From Pedobacter sp. W3I1 (lineage in GTDB: Bacteria; Bacteroidota; Bacteroidia; Sphingobacteriales; Sphingobacteriaceae): DNA of 64,000 nucleotides. Both the position numbers and the translations under genes were made by a program. Under the pieces are notes generated by a model. The model was not told the origin of the DNA, searched no databases, and saw nothing but the letters and a program-made list of their open reading frames with translations. Numbering within the stretch: the stretch's first letter is position 1; each line of letters opens with the position of its first letter. The stretch lies in the NCBI RefSeq assembly GCF_030816015.1, contig NZ_JAUSXN010000001.1:2480001-2544000 (forward strand). The letters are read 5' to 3'. Shown in pieces: positions 7,902 to 15,297 of this stretch.

Positions 7902-7917
7902 AACGATATTGTGTTTA

Positions 7918-8035
7918 GACTGTGGGTTTTGCGTTAGGGATTGTAAGGGTTTAGTGCCGATTTTTATCGGTACCGGAGTGTAACGTAGCCCTGAAAAGCC
8001 CGACCCTTGCGTAGCTTGGGTAACGCCCAAACAGT
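7918..8035. repeat. Dispersed repeat, copy 1 (inverted copy at 34318-34430)
   Basis: Blocks GCGTTAGGGATTGTAAGGGT, CGATTTTTATCGGTACCGGA and CCCTGAAAAGCCCGACCC occur here and, in the opposite orientation and same order, at 34318-34430. The block is non-coding and lies between the repeat-protein gene and the HEAT-like gene. Confidence 0.7.
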
Positions 8036-8124
8036 TTGCAGTTTTCAGTTAATAGTTTTTTAAAACGGCTCAGGGTTCAAAAAAAATGTGAGGTTTTGTC
8101 TAATAAAAAATATATTTTCGTTTT

Positions 8125-8685
8125 ATGCAAAACGATCTCTTGCTCGAAACCGTAAAAACGACGCTTCAAAAAAACAAAGTAGAAAAATTAGCAGCTATAG
8201 CTTCAGAAGACACCTTTTCGGTAAAAGATCTGATCGATTTAAGCTTCTATCATGACGAACAGATTGGTTTCAGGGCCGCATGGATTTTAGAAAATGTTTT
8301 TGCTAACCATCAACAGCGATTTATGCCTTATGCACTTTATTTTTTGGAGAAATTTCCACATCAAAGCAATTTATCGGCATTAAGGCATTATGTTAAAATC
8401 CTCGCCTTTATGACCAAAAAAAATGCTTCTATGGAAATTAAGAAAATCCTTGCCGATTATAATACCGATCATTTGGTAGAAGTTGTTTTTGCCTGGTTGA
8501 TTGACGAGAAGATTCCTGTAGCCGTAAAGTCACATTGCCTTAATATTTTAGCCAATTTAAACACTAAGCACAGCTGGATTAAGGAAGAACTGTTACAAAC
8601 CATGGATTTTCTGGTGGATAAAGAAAGCATAGGCTTTTTTGCGAAAGTTAAACAGATTAGGAAACAGTTGGCAGTTCGCAGTTGA
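8125..8685 (+). CDS. HEAT-like helical repeat protein, function unknown
   Basis: A 186-residue, all-helical-looking soluble protein without signal peptide or membrane segment. Successive helix pairs (for example YHDEQIGFRAAWILENVF, then LSALRHYVKILAFM, then VAVKSHCLNILANL) resemble ARM/HEAT units of about 35-40 residues. I do not recognise a named family; close relatives in Bacteroidota are usually listed as hypothetical. It starts 20 bases after an AT-rich TATATTTTCG box that may be its promoter and is followed by CAGTT-rich spacer DNA before the nitroreductase gene on the same strand. Confidence 0.75.
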   Translation: MQNDLLLETVKTTLQKNKVEKLAAIASEDTFSVKDLIDLSFYHDEQIGFRAAWILENVFANHQQRFMPYALYFLEKFPHQSNLSALRHYVKILAFMTKKNASMEIKKILADYNTDHLVEVVFAWLIDEKIPVAVKSHCLNILANLNTKHSWIKEELLQTMDFLVDKESIGFFAKVKQIRKQLAVRS

Positions 8686-8745
8686 CAGTTATCAGTTTGC
8701 AGTTTTCAATTTGCAGTTAGTCGTTCAAAGTTTTCAGTTAGCTAA
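8668..8745. repeat. CAGTT-rich degenerate short repeats
   Basis: Clusters of GCAGTT, TCAGTT and GACAGTT units spaced 7-9 bases. The same kind of DNA occurs at 8036-8060, 10403-10435, 10530-10592 and, as complement, 34267-34310. It overlaps the last bases of the HEAT-like gene, whose C-terminus reads QLAVRS because of it. Confidence 0.55.
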
Positions 8746-8801
8746 ACGTCAAATCTAGCCTTAAACCTTCTACCTTACGCCTTTTACCTTATATTTACCA
8801 C

Positions 8802-9377
8802 ATGAGTACAACATACGATATCATTTCAAAAGTGATAAAAGAACGTCGCAGTATTTTCCCTGCCAGCTATATAAAAAAAGAAATTCCTGTTGAGGTAATT
8901 AACCAGATTTTAGAAACAGCCAATTATGCACCAACACATAAATTAACCCAGCCCTGGCGCTTTGTGGTGATCAGAAAAGCGGGATTAACAAAACTTGGTG
9001 AAGAATTGGGTAAATTATATAAAGAATTGGTGAGCCCGCAACAGTTTTTACAGAAAAAGTACGACAGCTTTGCCGAAAAAACGAGTCAGGCTGATTGCAT
9101 TATCGCTATAAATATGCAGGTGAGCGGTAAAATACCTGAGTGGGAAGAGTTGGCGGCCGTTTCCTGTGCAGTTCAAAATATGGCTTTAACTGCAGAAAGT
9201 TTGAATGTTGGCGCCTATTGGAGTTCGCCACCATTGATTGATGATTTAGGCGATTTCTTAAGTCTGGGTGAAAACGAAAAGTGCATCGGTTTATTTTACA
9301 TGGGCTATCATAACGAAAAACCCTGGGCGCCAAATAGAACTTCGATGGAAGAAAAAGTGAGGTGGATAGAAGGGTAG
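8802..9377 (+). CDS. Nitroreductase family protein (FMN-dependent oxidoreductase)
   Basis: A 191-residue single-domain nitroreductase. The N-terminal RRSIFPASYIKKEIP segment and ANYAPTHKLTQPWRFVVI are the FMN-phosphate and isoalloxazine contact regions; GAYWSSPPLIDD and the C-terminal LFYMGYHNEKP complete the fold. It probably reduces nitro compounds, quinones or flavin-like substrates with NAD(P)H in the cytosol as a homodimer; the true substrate is unknown. It is monocistronic, with a palindromic repeat following it at 9419-9524. Confidence 0.9.
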   Translation: MSTTYDIISKVIKERRSIFPASYIKKEIPVEVINQILETANYAPTHKLTQPWRFVVIRKAGLTKLGEELGKLYKELVSPQQFLQKKYDSFAEKTSQADCIIAINMQVSGKIPEWEELAAVSCAVQNMALTAESLNVGAYWSSPPLIDDLGDFLSLGENEKCIGLFYMGYHNEKPWAPNRTSMEEKVRWIEG

Positions 9378-9418
9378 TCCTTGAGTCCTTGAGTCCTTAG
9401 TCCTGAGTCAAGAGTCTT

Positions 9419-9524
9419 CGTCATCTCGACTGGAGCTTAGTCCCGAACTTTCGGGAGAGAGATCTTTAAGCAAAAATTTCATAGGGCAATTTGAAAAGAT
9501 TTCTCCACTTCGGTCGAAATGACG
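9419..9524. repeat. Palindromic intergenic repeat of the CGTCAT...ATGACG family
   Basis: Begins CGTCATCTCGACTGGAG and ends TTCGGTCGAAATGACG, with an internal CCCGAACTTTCGGG hairpin and an AGAGATCTTTA/AAGATTTCTC pairing. It belongs to the family also at 19779-19858, 41219-41311, 55843-55914, 57192-57276 and 58021-58103. Confidence 0.8.
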
Positions 9525-9553
9525 ATCTATCTACTGATTCATTATTTAATGTT

Positions 9554-9898
9554 ATGCTAAATCCTCTTGATAATTATTTCGAGCAAAAAGATGAACCTGT
9601 AAAAGGCTGCCTGCAATATTTAAGGTCGCTTTTAATGGGTTATAATGATATTACCGAGCATTGGAAATATGGAATGCCTTTTTATTACCATAAAGGGAAA
9701 ATGTTCTGTTATCTTTGGATACATAAAAAACTTCATCAGCCTTACATTGGTTTAGTTGATGGAAATAAAATTGAACACGAAGATCTGTTGCAGGAGAAAA
9801 GAGCACGAATGAAAATTTTATTGATTAACCACCTAAAAGATATTCCTAAAAAGAAAATCGAATCTATTTTAAAACAGGCCTTTGCCTTAAGGAAATAG
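9554..9898 (+). CDS. DUF1801 domain-containing protein
   Basis: A 114-residue protein starting at MLNPLDNYFEQKDEPVKGCL. An upstream extension to 9491 would run through the palindromic repeat and is rejected. The core fits DUF1801 (YdhG-like, alpha-beta fold): ITEHWKYGMPFYYHKGKMFC followed by a strand with IGLVDG, then RARMKILLINHLKDIPKKKI near the end. Family members are small cytosolic proteins of unknown biochemical role. It is followed after 53 bases by the GreA-like gene on the same strand. Confidence 0.85.
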   Translation: MLNPLDNYFEQKDEPVKGCLQYLRSLLMGYNDITEHWKYGMPFYYHKGKMFCYLWIHKKLHQPYIGLVDGNKIEHEDLLQEKRARMKILLINHLKDIPKKKIESILKQAFALRK

Positions 9899-9951
9899 TC
9901 TATTTTCCATTTAATATCATCCGTTTTACATTCTCTATTACCCATTATTAT

Positions 9952-10404
9952 ATGTCTGCATTAAAATCTAAACTTTATCAGCTTTGCTTAACTTTTATCC
10001 AAAACAGGATAGAAAATATTGAATATTCTTTGCAACAGGCCAGGCAGGCTTCGAATGATGATACAAAAAGTAGCGCGGGCGATAAATATGAAACCACGCG
10101 AGAAATGATGCAACAGGAGATGGATCGCAACAGTAAATTACTGTACGAAGCCGGGCAGCAGAAAATTGCATTACAGCAGATCGAGAATGTGGAATCAGAT
10201 CGCCTGGTTAAAAACGGAAGTTTGGTTTTAACTTCAGAAGGCAATTTTTACATCAGCATCAGTGCCGGAGAACTTAATATCGATGGACAAAAAATCTTTG
10301 CAGTATCGCAGGCTTCGCCAATCGGGCGGTTTTTGATCGGAAAAGCAATAAATGAAAGCTTTAAGTTTAATGGTAAAGATTATATCGTAAAAGAGATATT
10401 ATAA
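9952..10404 (+). CDS. GreA-like coiled-coil protein (often listed as 3-oxoacyl-ACP synthase)
   Basis: A 150-residue protein. Residues about 1-75 are a charged helical hairpin (FIQNRIENIEYSLQQARQAS, then REMMQQEMDRNSKLLYEAGQ). Residues 80-150 form a small beta domain (LVKNGSLVLTSEGNFYISIS, then ASPIGRFLIGKAINESF and FNGKDYIVKEIL) that resembles the C-terminal FKBP-like domain of GreA/GreB elongation factors. Homologs in this phylum often carry the name 3-oxoacyl-ACP synthase, but nothing here resembles a thiolase fold or a Cys-His-His triad, so that name is almost certainly wrong. A role at RNA polymerase is possible by fold but unproven. Confidence 0.8.
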   Translation: MSALKSKLYQLCLTFIQNRIENIEYSLQQARQASNDDTKSSAGDKYETTREMMQQEMDRNSKLLYEAGQQKIALQQIENVESDRLVKNGSLVLTSEGNFYISISAGELNIDGQKIFAVSQASPIGRFLIGKAINESFKFNGKDYIVKEIL

Positions 10405-10604
10405 GTTTTCAGTTAGCAATTTGCAATTTTCAGTTCTATGTGTGCCGGTAACAGCTCTATAGTCGCAGTTAGTTCTAAAGCTCCTTTTACATTTATTCCC
10501 GCTGATTGAGGAGGATAAACGCAGATGATAAGTTTTCAGTTGGCAGTTTTCAGTTAATCAATAATCAACTGAAATCTGAGAACTGTCAATTGTAAATTGA
10601 TGAG

Positions 10605-11774
10605 CTACTTAATGCCTACCCTTTGCTTAAAAGCCGGCACCAAATAAGTCTTTAAATCTGCATAAGGAATAAATACGACAATCTGCCCTTGTGCATAACT
10701 GGTTACTTCATATGGGTTATACATAAAAGCAATCCCATTGGCATTGAAATAAAAGTTATTGTTTGGTTTTATAAAATCATCAAACAGAACTGTGCTCAAT
10801 GCGTCTTTAGCTTTAATGTTATATTCTTTGCGAAGATTGCGTTCTAAAATGCTTTGTAAGGTATTCGAATCTATTTTAATGATATCGCTCAATACCATTT
10901 GTTTTTTGTTTTTCACATCCAGGCAGTACATCACACTGCTGTAGTTTCCATGTGCACCACCAGTATAAGCATCAGCCAGGAAATCGATTACGACATAACC
11001 ATTATCATTATAATTAACCGATTGCTGACTATTGTTGGTATAATTCATCCATGCCTGGAAATCATCACCACGGCTATTTTTTGATTGCTCGGTTACCTGG
11101 GTTTTATAATCTTTAAAATAGGCAGCTGCAATATTTTTGAAACCGATTGAGCGATCGACCAGTGATTTTAGTCCTGAAATTTTTTTAAGCTCCGAGTTTA
11201 GCCAGTTGCCGTATTCATTATTGCTTTTGCTTTCGAGGTATTCAAAACTGATTTCAGCTGCAGGCGATTTTGGCTGATTGGCAAATGCTTTAACTGAATC
11301 TTTATAAATGCCTGCGTTGAATTGATAACTGCCCTCAGGATATTTTTCGGTTAAAGTAATCGGATATTTTTTGGTTTTATCGCCACTTTCCCAATTTCCA
11401 TTAAAGCCATTTCCATTCCATTTCAGGGCCAAATGTGGCGATTTAAAATCCTGCGTAAAGTACGATTCATAAAAACTGTATTCTGTAAGTACAATGCTGT
11501 CTTTCCCGATTAAAGTATCGGTTGATAGATTAAGCCATGAGCCGTCATAATAATAAGTGCCACTTACATCGTTATCAACTTTTTGCAAATGCATTACCAC
11601 CTTTTTGCCTGCAATAGTACCTTCCAATCTCTTGTAAAAACTTTCTGCAAGTTCGGCTTTTACATTCGCTGTACTATCATTTGTAGTTTCAGTGGTATTG
11701 GCTCCATTTTTAGGGTTGTTACAGGCTGATATGATCGTTATTCCGAAAAGGCAAAAAAACAGAGCATATTTCAT
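10605..11774 (-). CDS. Lipoprotein with DUF4163/DUF3298 domain (RsiV-like extracytoplasmic domain)
   Basis: A 389-residue lipoprotein; the lipobox ends ISAC with Cys18. Residues about 40-150 are a beta-rich region (MHLQKVDNDVSGTYYYDGSW). Residues 165-385 have the two-part DUF4163-DUF3298 layout: FEYLESKSNNEYGNWLNSEL, then AYTGGAHGNYSSVMYCLDV, then FMYNPYEVTSYAQGQIVVFI with PYADLKTYL, which is the diagnostic end of DUF3298. The same fold forms the lysozyme-sensing part of the anti-sigma factor RsiV, but here there is no sigma-binding segment or inner-membrane helix, so the protein is a periplasmic or outer-membrane lipoprotein of unknown role. Single-gene unit. Confidence 0.87.
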   Translation of the reverse strand: MKYALFFCLFGITIISACNNPKNGANTTETTNDSTANVKAELAESFYKRLEGTIAGKKVVMHLQKVDNDVSGTYYYDGSWLNLSTDTLIGKDSIVLTEYSFYESYFTQDFKSPHLALKWNGNGFNGNWESGDKTKKYPITLTEKYPEGSYQFNAGIYKDSVKAFANQPKSPAAEISFEYLESKSNNEYGNWLNSELKKISGLKSLVDRSIGFKNIAAAYFKDYKTQVTEQSKNSRGDDFQAWMNYTNNSQQSVNYNDNGYVVIDFLADAYTGGAHGNYSSVMYCLDVKNKKQMVLSDIIKIDSNTLQSILERNLRKEYNIKAKDALSTVLFDDFIKPNNNFYFNANGIAFMYNPYEVTSYAQGQIVVFIPYADLKTYLVPAFKQRVGIK

Positions 11775-11930
11775 AGGGCAGGGGATTAATGTTGTAAAGT
11801 TGGCAGTAGAGTTGTAATGTTGTAACGTTTAAATGTTGTATTTCTCGATAAGTTTAACTTTTCAACATTCAAACCTTTTAACTTTTAATCGCTCTTAACA
11901 TTCAAACCCTCCAATTTTTAAACCTCTTTA

Positions 11931-12812
11931 CTAAGATTTTGTTTTGTTAAAACTCTTGTTTATGCTGTAATATAAATTTTTTGCCGTGTATCTTCCCGGA
12001 TCAATTATTCTTCTGAGCGTATAAAGCGGGTAGTTTTCATCTCTTGCCGTTGAAAGTATAAACGCCGCTTTAAAGCCATGTTCTTTTAGCTTATGTAAGG
12101 TTGAAGCTTTGAAAACACCATAGGGATAGGCGAAATATGCGACCTTTTTACCCGTAATTTGTTCTAGTTTTTTGGTTGGCTCATCAATTTGAGTGGTCCA
12201 GTCGGCATCGGTAAACTGTGCAAAGTTTTTATGATTGTAGGTATGGCTGGCAATCACATTTCCTTCGTCAGATAGTTGTTTAATCTGTTCTTTAGTCATG
12301 TAATTGATCCGGCCTTTTCTGCCGATTGATACCGTCATGATAAAATAAACGCCTTTAAAGCCATGTTTTTTTAACGTTGTATTCCCAATGGTAAATTGAT
12401 CTTCGTCCGTATCATCAAAAGTAATCATAATGGGCTTCTCAGGTAATTTGGCGTCATAAACCAGGTAGTTGTACAACTCATCTGGCAAAATGGAATGGTA
12501 ACCACTATCTGCCAGCATTTTCATATGCTCCTTAAATTTAGCTGGGGCAATAATATCGTCGTGTGCTCTTTTACTGTCACTTGCAATATTGTTTCTGATC
12601 TGATGATAACACAGAACAGGCACTTCTCTACGGGCCAAAATGGTTTTGTTATCGGCAGGTTGGGCTTTGGCCGAATCTAGTTTAACCTGTTTGATAGTGC
12701 TTGTTATAGCGATTTTTTCTTTTTGTTTACTGCTCGAACAAGCCAGTAAAAATGATCCCAAAAATAGCATTAATAAAAGGGTATGAGCAGCAGATTTTAG
12801 ATGTTTATCCAA
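11931..12812 (-). CDS. Polysaccharide deacetylase family lipoprotein (copy 2)
   Basis: A 293-residue carbohydrate esterase 4 type protein with a lipobox ending LLAC (Cys25). NodB-type motifs are clear: PVLCYHQIRN, MITFDDTDEDQFTIG (motif 1 with the catalytic and metal Asp pair), ASHTYNHKNF (metal-binding His-x3-His), and FAYPYGVF. It likely removes acetyl groups from peptidoglycan or a surface polysaccharide at the cell envelope. It shares nearly the same plan as the gene at 14243 and is separated from the broken metallopeptidase gene by 11 bases, so it is the last gene of that minus-strand cluster. Substrate not predictable. Confidence 0.9.
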   Translation of the reverse strand: MDKHLKSAAHTLLLMLFLGSFLLACSSSKQKEKIAITSTIKQVKLDSAKAQPADNKTILARREVPVLCYHQIRNNIASDSKRAHDDIIAPAKFKEHMKMLADSGYHSILPDELYNYLVYDAKLPEKPIMITFDDTDEDQFTIGNTTLKKHGFKGVYFIMTVSIGRKGRINYMTKEQIKQLSDEGNVIASHTYNHKNFAQFTDADWTTQIDEPTKKLEQITGKKVAYFAYPYGVFKASTLHKLKEHGFKAAFILSTARDENYPLYTLRRIIDPGRYTAKNLYYSINKSFNKTKS

Positions 12813-12823
12813 GTTTTTTTAAT

Positions 12824-14186
12824 TTATTTGATTAAAGATACAGCGTTTTCAGAAAGGATAAATTCTTTTTCGTAAGCATCCCACTCTTTTTGAGTAATGC
12901 CCGATTTTAAAGCATTTTTTCTGAAGAAATTATAGTCAGTAAATTCATTTTTAGCCGTTAAGCAGGTGTTTAAGAATTTAAATGTCCTTTGCTCACCAAT
13001 CATTTGCTCTAAGCCACGAAGCAGAAATGGACCGTAGGAATAGCGGTAAGTACCTGAGATCTCATTCATTTCTTTAACCGTATTTAAGGGTTTGGCTTTA
13101 AAATTTTTCAGTTGTTTTCCCCTGTCCTGAAAATATTTAGTGCCGAAAGCTTTTCCGAATTTTTCTTCACTGGCTTTTACTGATAAATACTCTGCGGTAG
13201 ATTCTAAAAAGAACCAGAACAAAGTAGAGTTGGGTTGTAGCACGTTGCCGAAATAATAATGGCCAATTTCGTGTGCAATAAATGGATAATCTGTAGAATC
13301 TTTAAGTTTACTGTGTTCCTCATCAACCATATCGCCCAGTTTAATACCTGCAAAAGCTATTGTTGGAAAAGCCACAAAACCCCAGCTTCTGCCTTTGTTA
13401 AATTTTTCTACCGGCGCATGCTCAATAAATACATTTTTTGTATCGTATGGAATTTTTAAAACCTTAAAATAATAGGCTTTCATTTCAGCAATATTCTGTT
13501 CAAAAACCTTCAGTTGCTTATCATTCATCTGCGTGTTTAAAAATAACGCACCATTGGTTTTTTGTACATCATAATCTCCGGCAAAAAGCATAGGCGCAAT
13601 AGGGATATTCGATTTAAATCTGGCCATAGGGCCTGGTTTAGGCAGATCGCCATTTACAAAAATCATTTTAACATCTTTAGCCGTTACCTGGATATCGAAG
13701 GTCATCTGTTCAATCAACCTGTCGTTTTTGATGTCGTAAATTACAGGATACCATTTAGATTGATCGGCAGCCCTCATCGTTTTACCATTAAAAGCAATCA
13801 ATCCCTTAAAATCTATAAAGTTCAGTGTATCGGTATAAATCGGGAATGCTCCTGTGTAGGTGATGTGTAGTTTGACAGGATTTACCAGTGTGCTATCTTT
13901 ATATAATGGGGCATAAGTTAAGCCCTCGCCACGCATGGCGCCATCATAAAAGCCAGAATATTTTAGGGTTTGGTTTGCAGAATCTTATGATGGCCTTAAT
14001 GTTAAAGCCCTTATTTAATAAAATCTGATAGTCTTTTGCCAGGTTGGGGATGTTACTGAGTACAAAATCGCAGGTAATCTGGCCTGTAGCCATTACAACT
14101 TCTACTTTTCCGCTCAAGTGTGGTGTTTGTGCCTGGAGCTTAATGATCTGAAAGAACAATAAAACTAATACTGCAATTTTTTTCAT
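12824..14186 (-). pseudogene. M1-like (HExxH...E) metallopeptidase, split by one frameshift
   Basis: Two adjoining frames together make one protein of about 453 residues. The first (13944-14186) gives the signal peptide (MKKIAVLVLLFFQIIKLQAQ) and runs to NIKAIIR, then loses frame. The second (usable from about 13985 downward; its first Met is at 13936) continues DSANQTLKYSGFYDGAMRGE. Deleting one base within 13985-13991 joins NIKAI-K-DSANQT smoothly. The second part has a gluzincin zinc site, AHEIGHYYFG with the third ligand in LESTAEYLSV, as in M1 aminopeptidases. It lies between two deacetylase genes in one transcription direction. Either a recently broken gene or a sequencing indel; all other parts look intact. 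Confidence 0.8.
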
Positions 14187-14213
14187 ATCGAAGAGGGGGT
14201 TCGTTAAAAAGAA

Positions 14214-14235
14214 AATCCCGGTTTTTGCCGGGATT
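14214..14235 (-). terminator. Terminator after deacetylase copy 1
   Basis: An 8-bp stem (AATCCCGG with CCGGGATT) and 6-base loop followed on the minus strand by T-rich DNA, 8 bases past the stop at 14243. It separates this gene from the metallopeptidase start at 14186. Confidence 0.8.
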
Positions 14236-14242
14236 ATTTTGC

Positions 14243-15121
14243 TTAAAAGCTATTTTTAATACTATTGCTTAATGTTTTAGGCGACCAGTAACCACTGGCG
14301 ATAATCCTGCGGATGGTAAATAACGGATCTTTTTCATCGCGTTTGGTCGATAGTTGAAAAGCCATTCTAAAACCACGCTTTTTAAGCTCCGGAATACCTT
14401 CTGCATTCCATAAACCAAAGGGATAGGCAAATTCTGTCATTTTTTTACCTGTAATTTCTTCCAGTTTTTTGGTTGGTTTGTCTAATTGCTCTTCCCAATC
14501 TTTACCTGCATATTTCTTGAAATTTTTATGGTCGTAAGTATGGCTACCAATAACATTTCCTTCGTCAGAAAGTTGTTTAATCTGCTCCTTGCTCATGTAA
14601 TCTACAAATTTGCCTTTTTTGCCAATCGAAACTGTCATGATAAAATAAACGGCTTTATAACCCAATTTATCTAAAGTTGGGCGTACAATGGTAAATTGAT
14701 CGAGGTCAGTATCGTCAAAGGTTAGCATAATGGGTTTACTTGGTAACGCTGCACCAGTGTTCAGGTAGGCGTAAAGCTGATCTGGTAAAATGGTATGGTA
14801 ACCGCTATCGGCCAACATTTTCATCTGATCTTTAAAGTTCTGGATTTCTACTATATAATCTTTACCTACTTTGCCATCAGTTGGTTTCCAGTTTCTTACC
14901 TGGTGGTAGCATAAAATTGGCACCTGCTTTCTGGCTAAAATGGTTTTAGCATCAGCAACTTTAATTTTCGAAACGTCAACTGGGGTTCCGGTACTTGCTG
15001 CAGCATTGCTGGTTTGTGCAGCAGAATCTTGAGTAGCAGAATTTTCTGTTTGAGATTTGGATTGGCAGCTGGCAAATAAGATTACTCCGGCTGTTATTAG
15101 GGTTAAAAAGCTGTATTTCAT
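14243..15121 (-). CDS. Polysaccharide deacetylase family lipoprotein (copy 1)
   Basis: A 292-residue lipoprotein (lipobox ending FASC, Cys19) followed by a Ser/Ala/Thr-rich linker to about residue 55. The catalytic domain carries PILCYHQVRNW, MLTFDDTDLDQFTIV, GSHTYDHKNFKK and FAYPFGLW, the CE4/NodB motifs, with the Asp-Asp pair and both metal histidines in place. It is a close paralog of the gene at 11931 but has its own terminator, so it is probably expressed separately from the other two genes. Expected role: trimming acetyl groups on cell-wall or capsule glycans from the outer face of a membrane. Confidence 0.9.
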   Translation of the reverse strand: MKYSFLTLITAGVILFASCQSKSQTENSATQDSAAQTSNAAASTGTPVDVSKIKVADAKTILARKQVPILCYHQVRNWKPTDGKVGKDYIVEIQNFKDQMKMLADSGYHTILPDQLYAYLNTGAALPSKPIMLTFDDTDLDQFTIVRPTLDKLGYKAVYFIMTVSIGKKGKFVDYMSKEQIKQLSDEGNVIGSHTYDHKNFKKYAGKDWEEQLDKPTKKLEEITGKKMTEFAYPFGLWNAEGIPELKKRGFRMAFQLSTKRDEKDPLFTIRRIIASGYWSPKTLSNSIKNSF

Positions 15122-15297
15122 TATTAGGATATATAGCTACAAAACTATAAAAACCATTAATTATTTTTCCATCAAAATAACTTGTGTTAATAATTAATTT
15201 CAATTGCAGGAAATTACACTAACTATCGCATTTATTACATATCAAAACCTGCTTAATATGCTTTAATTAAATAATTTAGCGGCTCAAACAAATTTTG

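Noticed and set aside
9491..9553. Upstream extension of the DUF1801 gene
   Set aside because: The extra residues come from the palindromic repeat at 9419-9524; MLNPLDNYFE at 9554 is the natural start.
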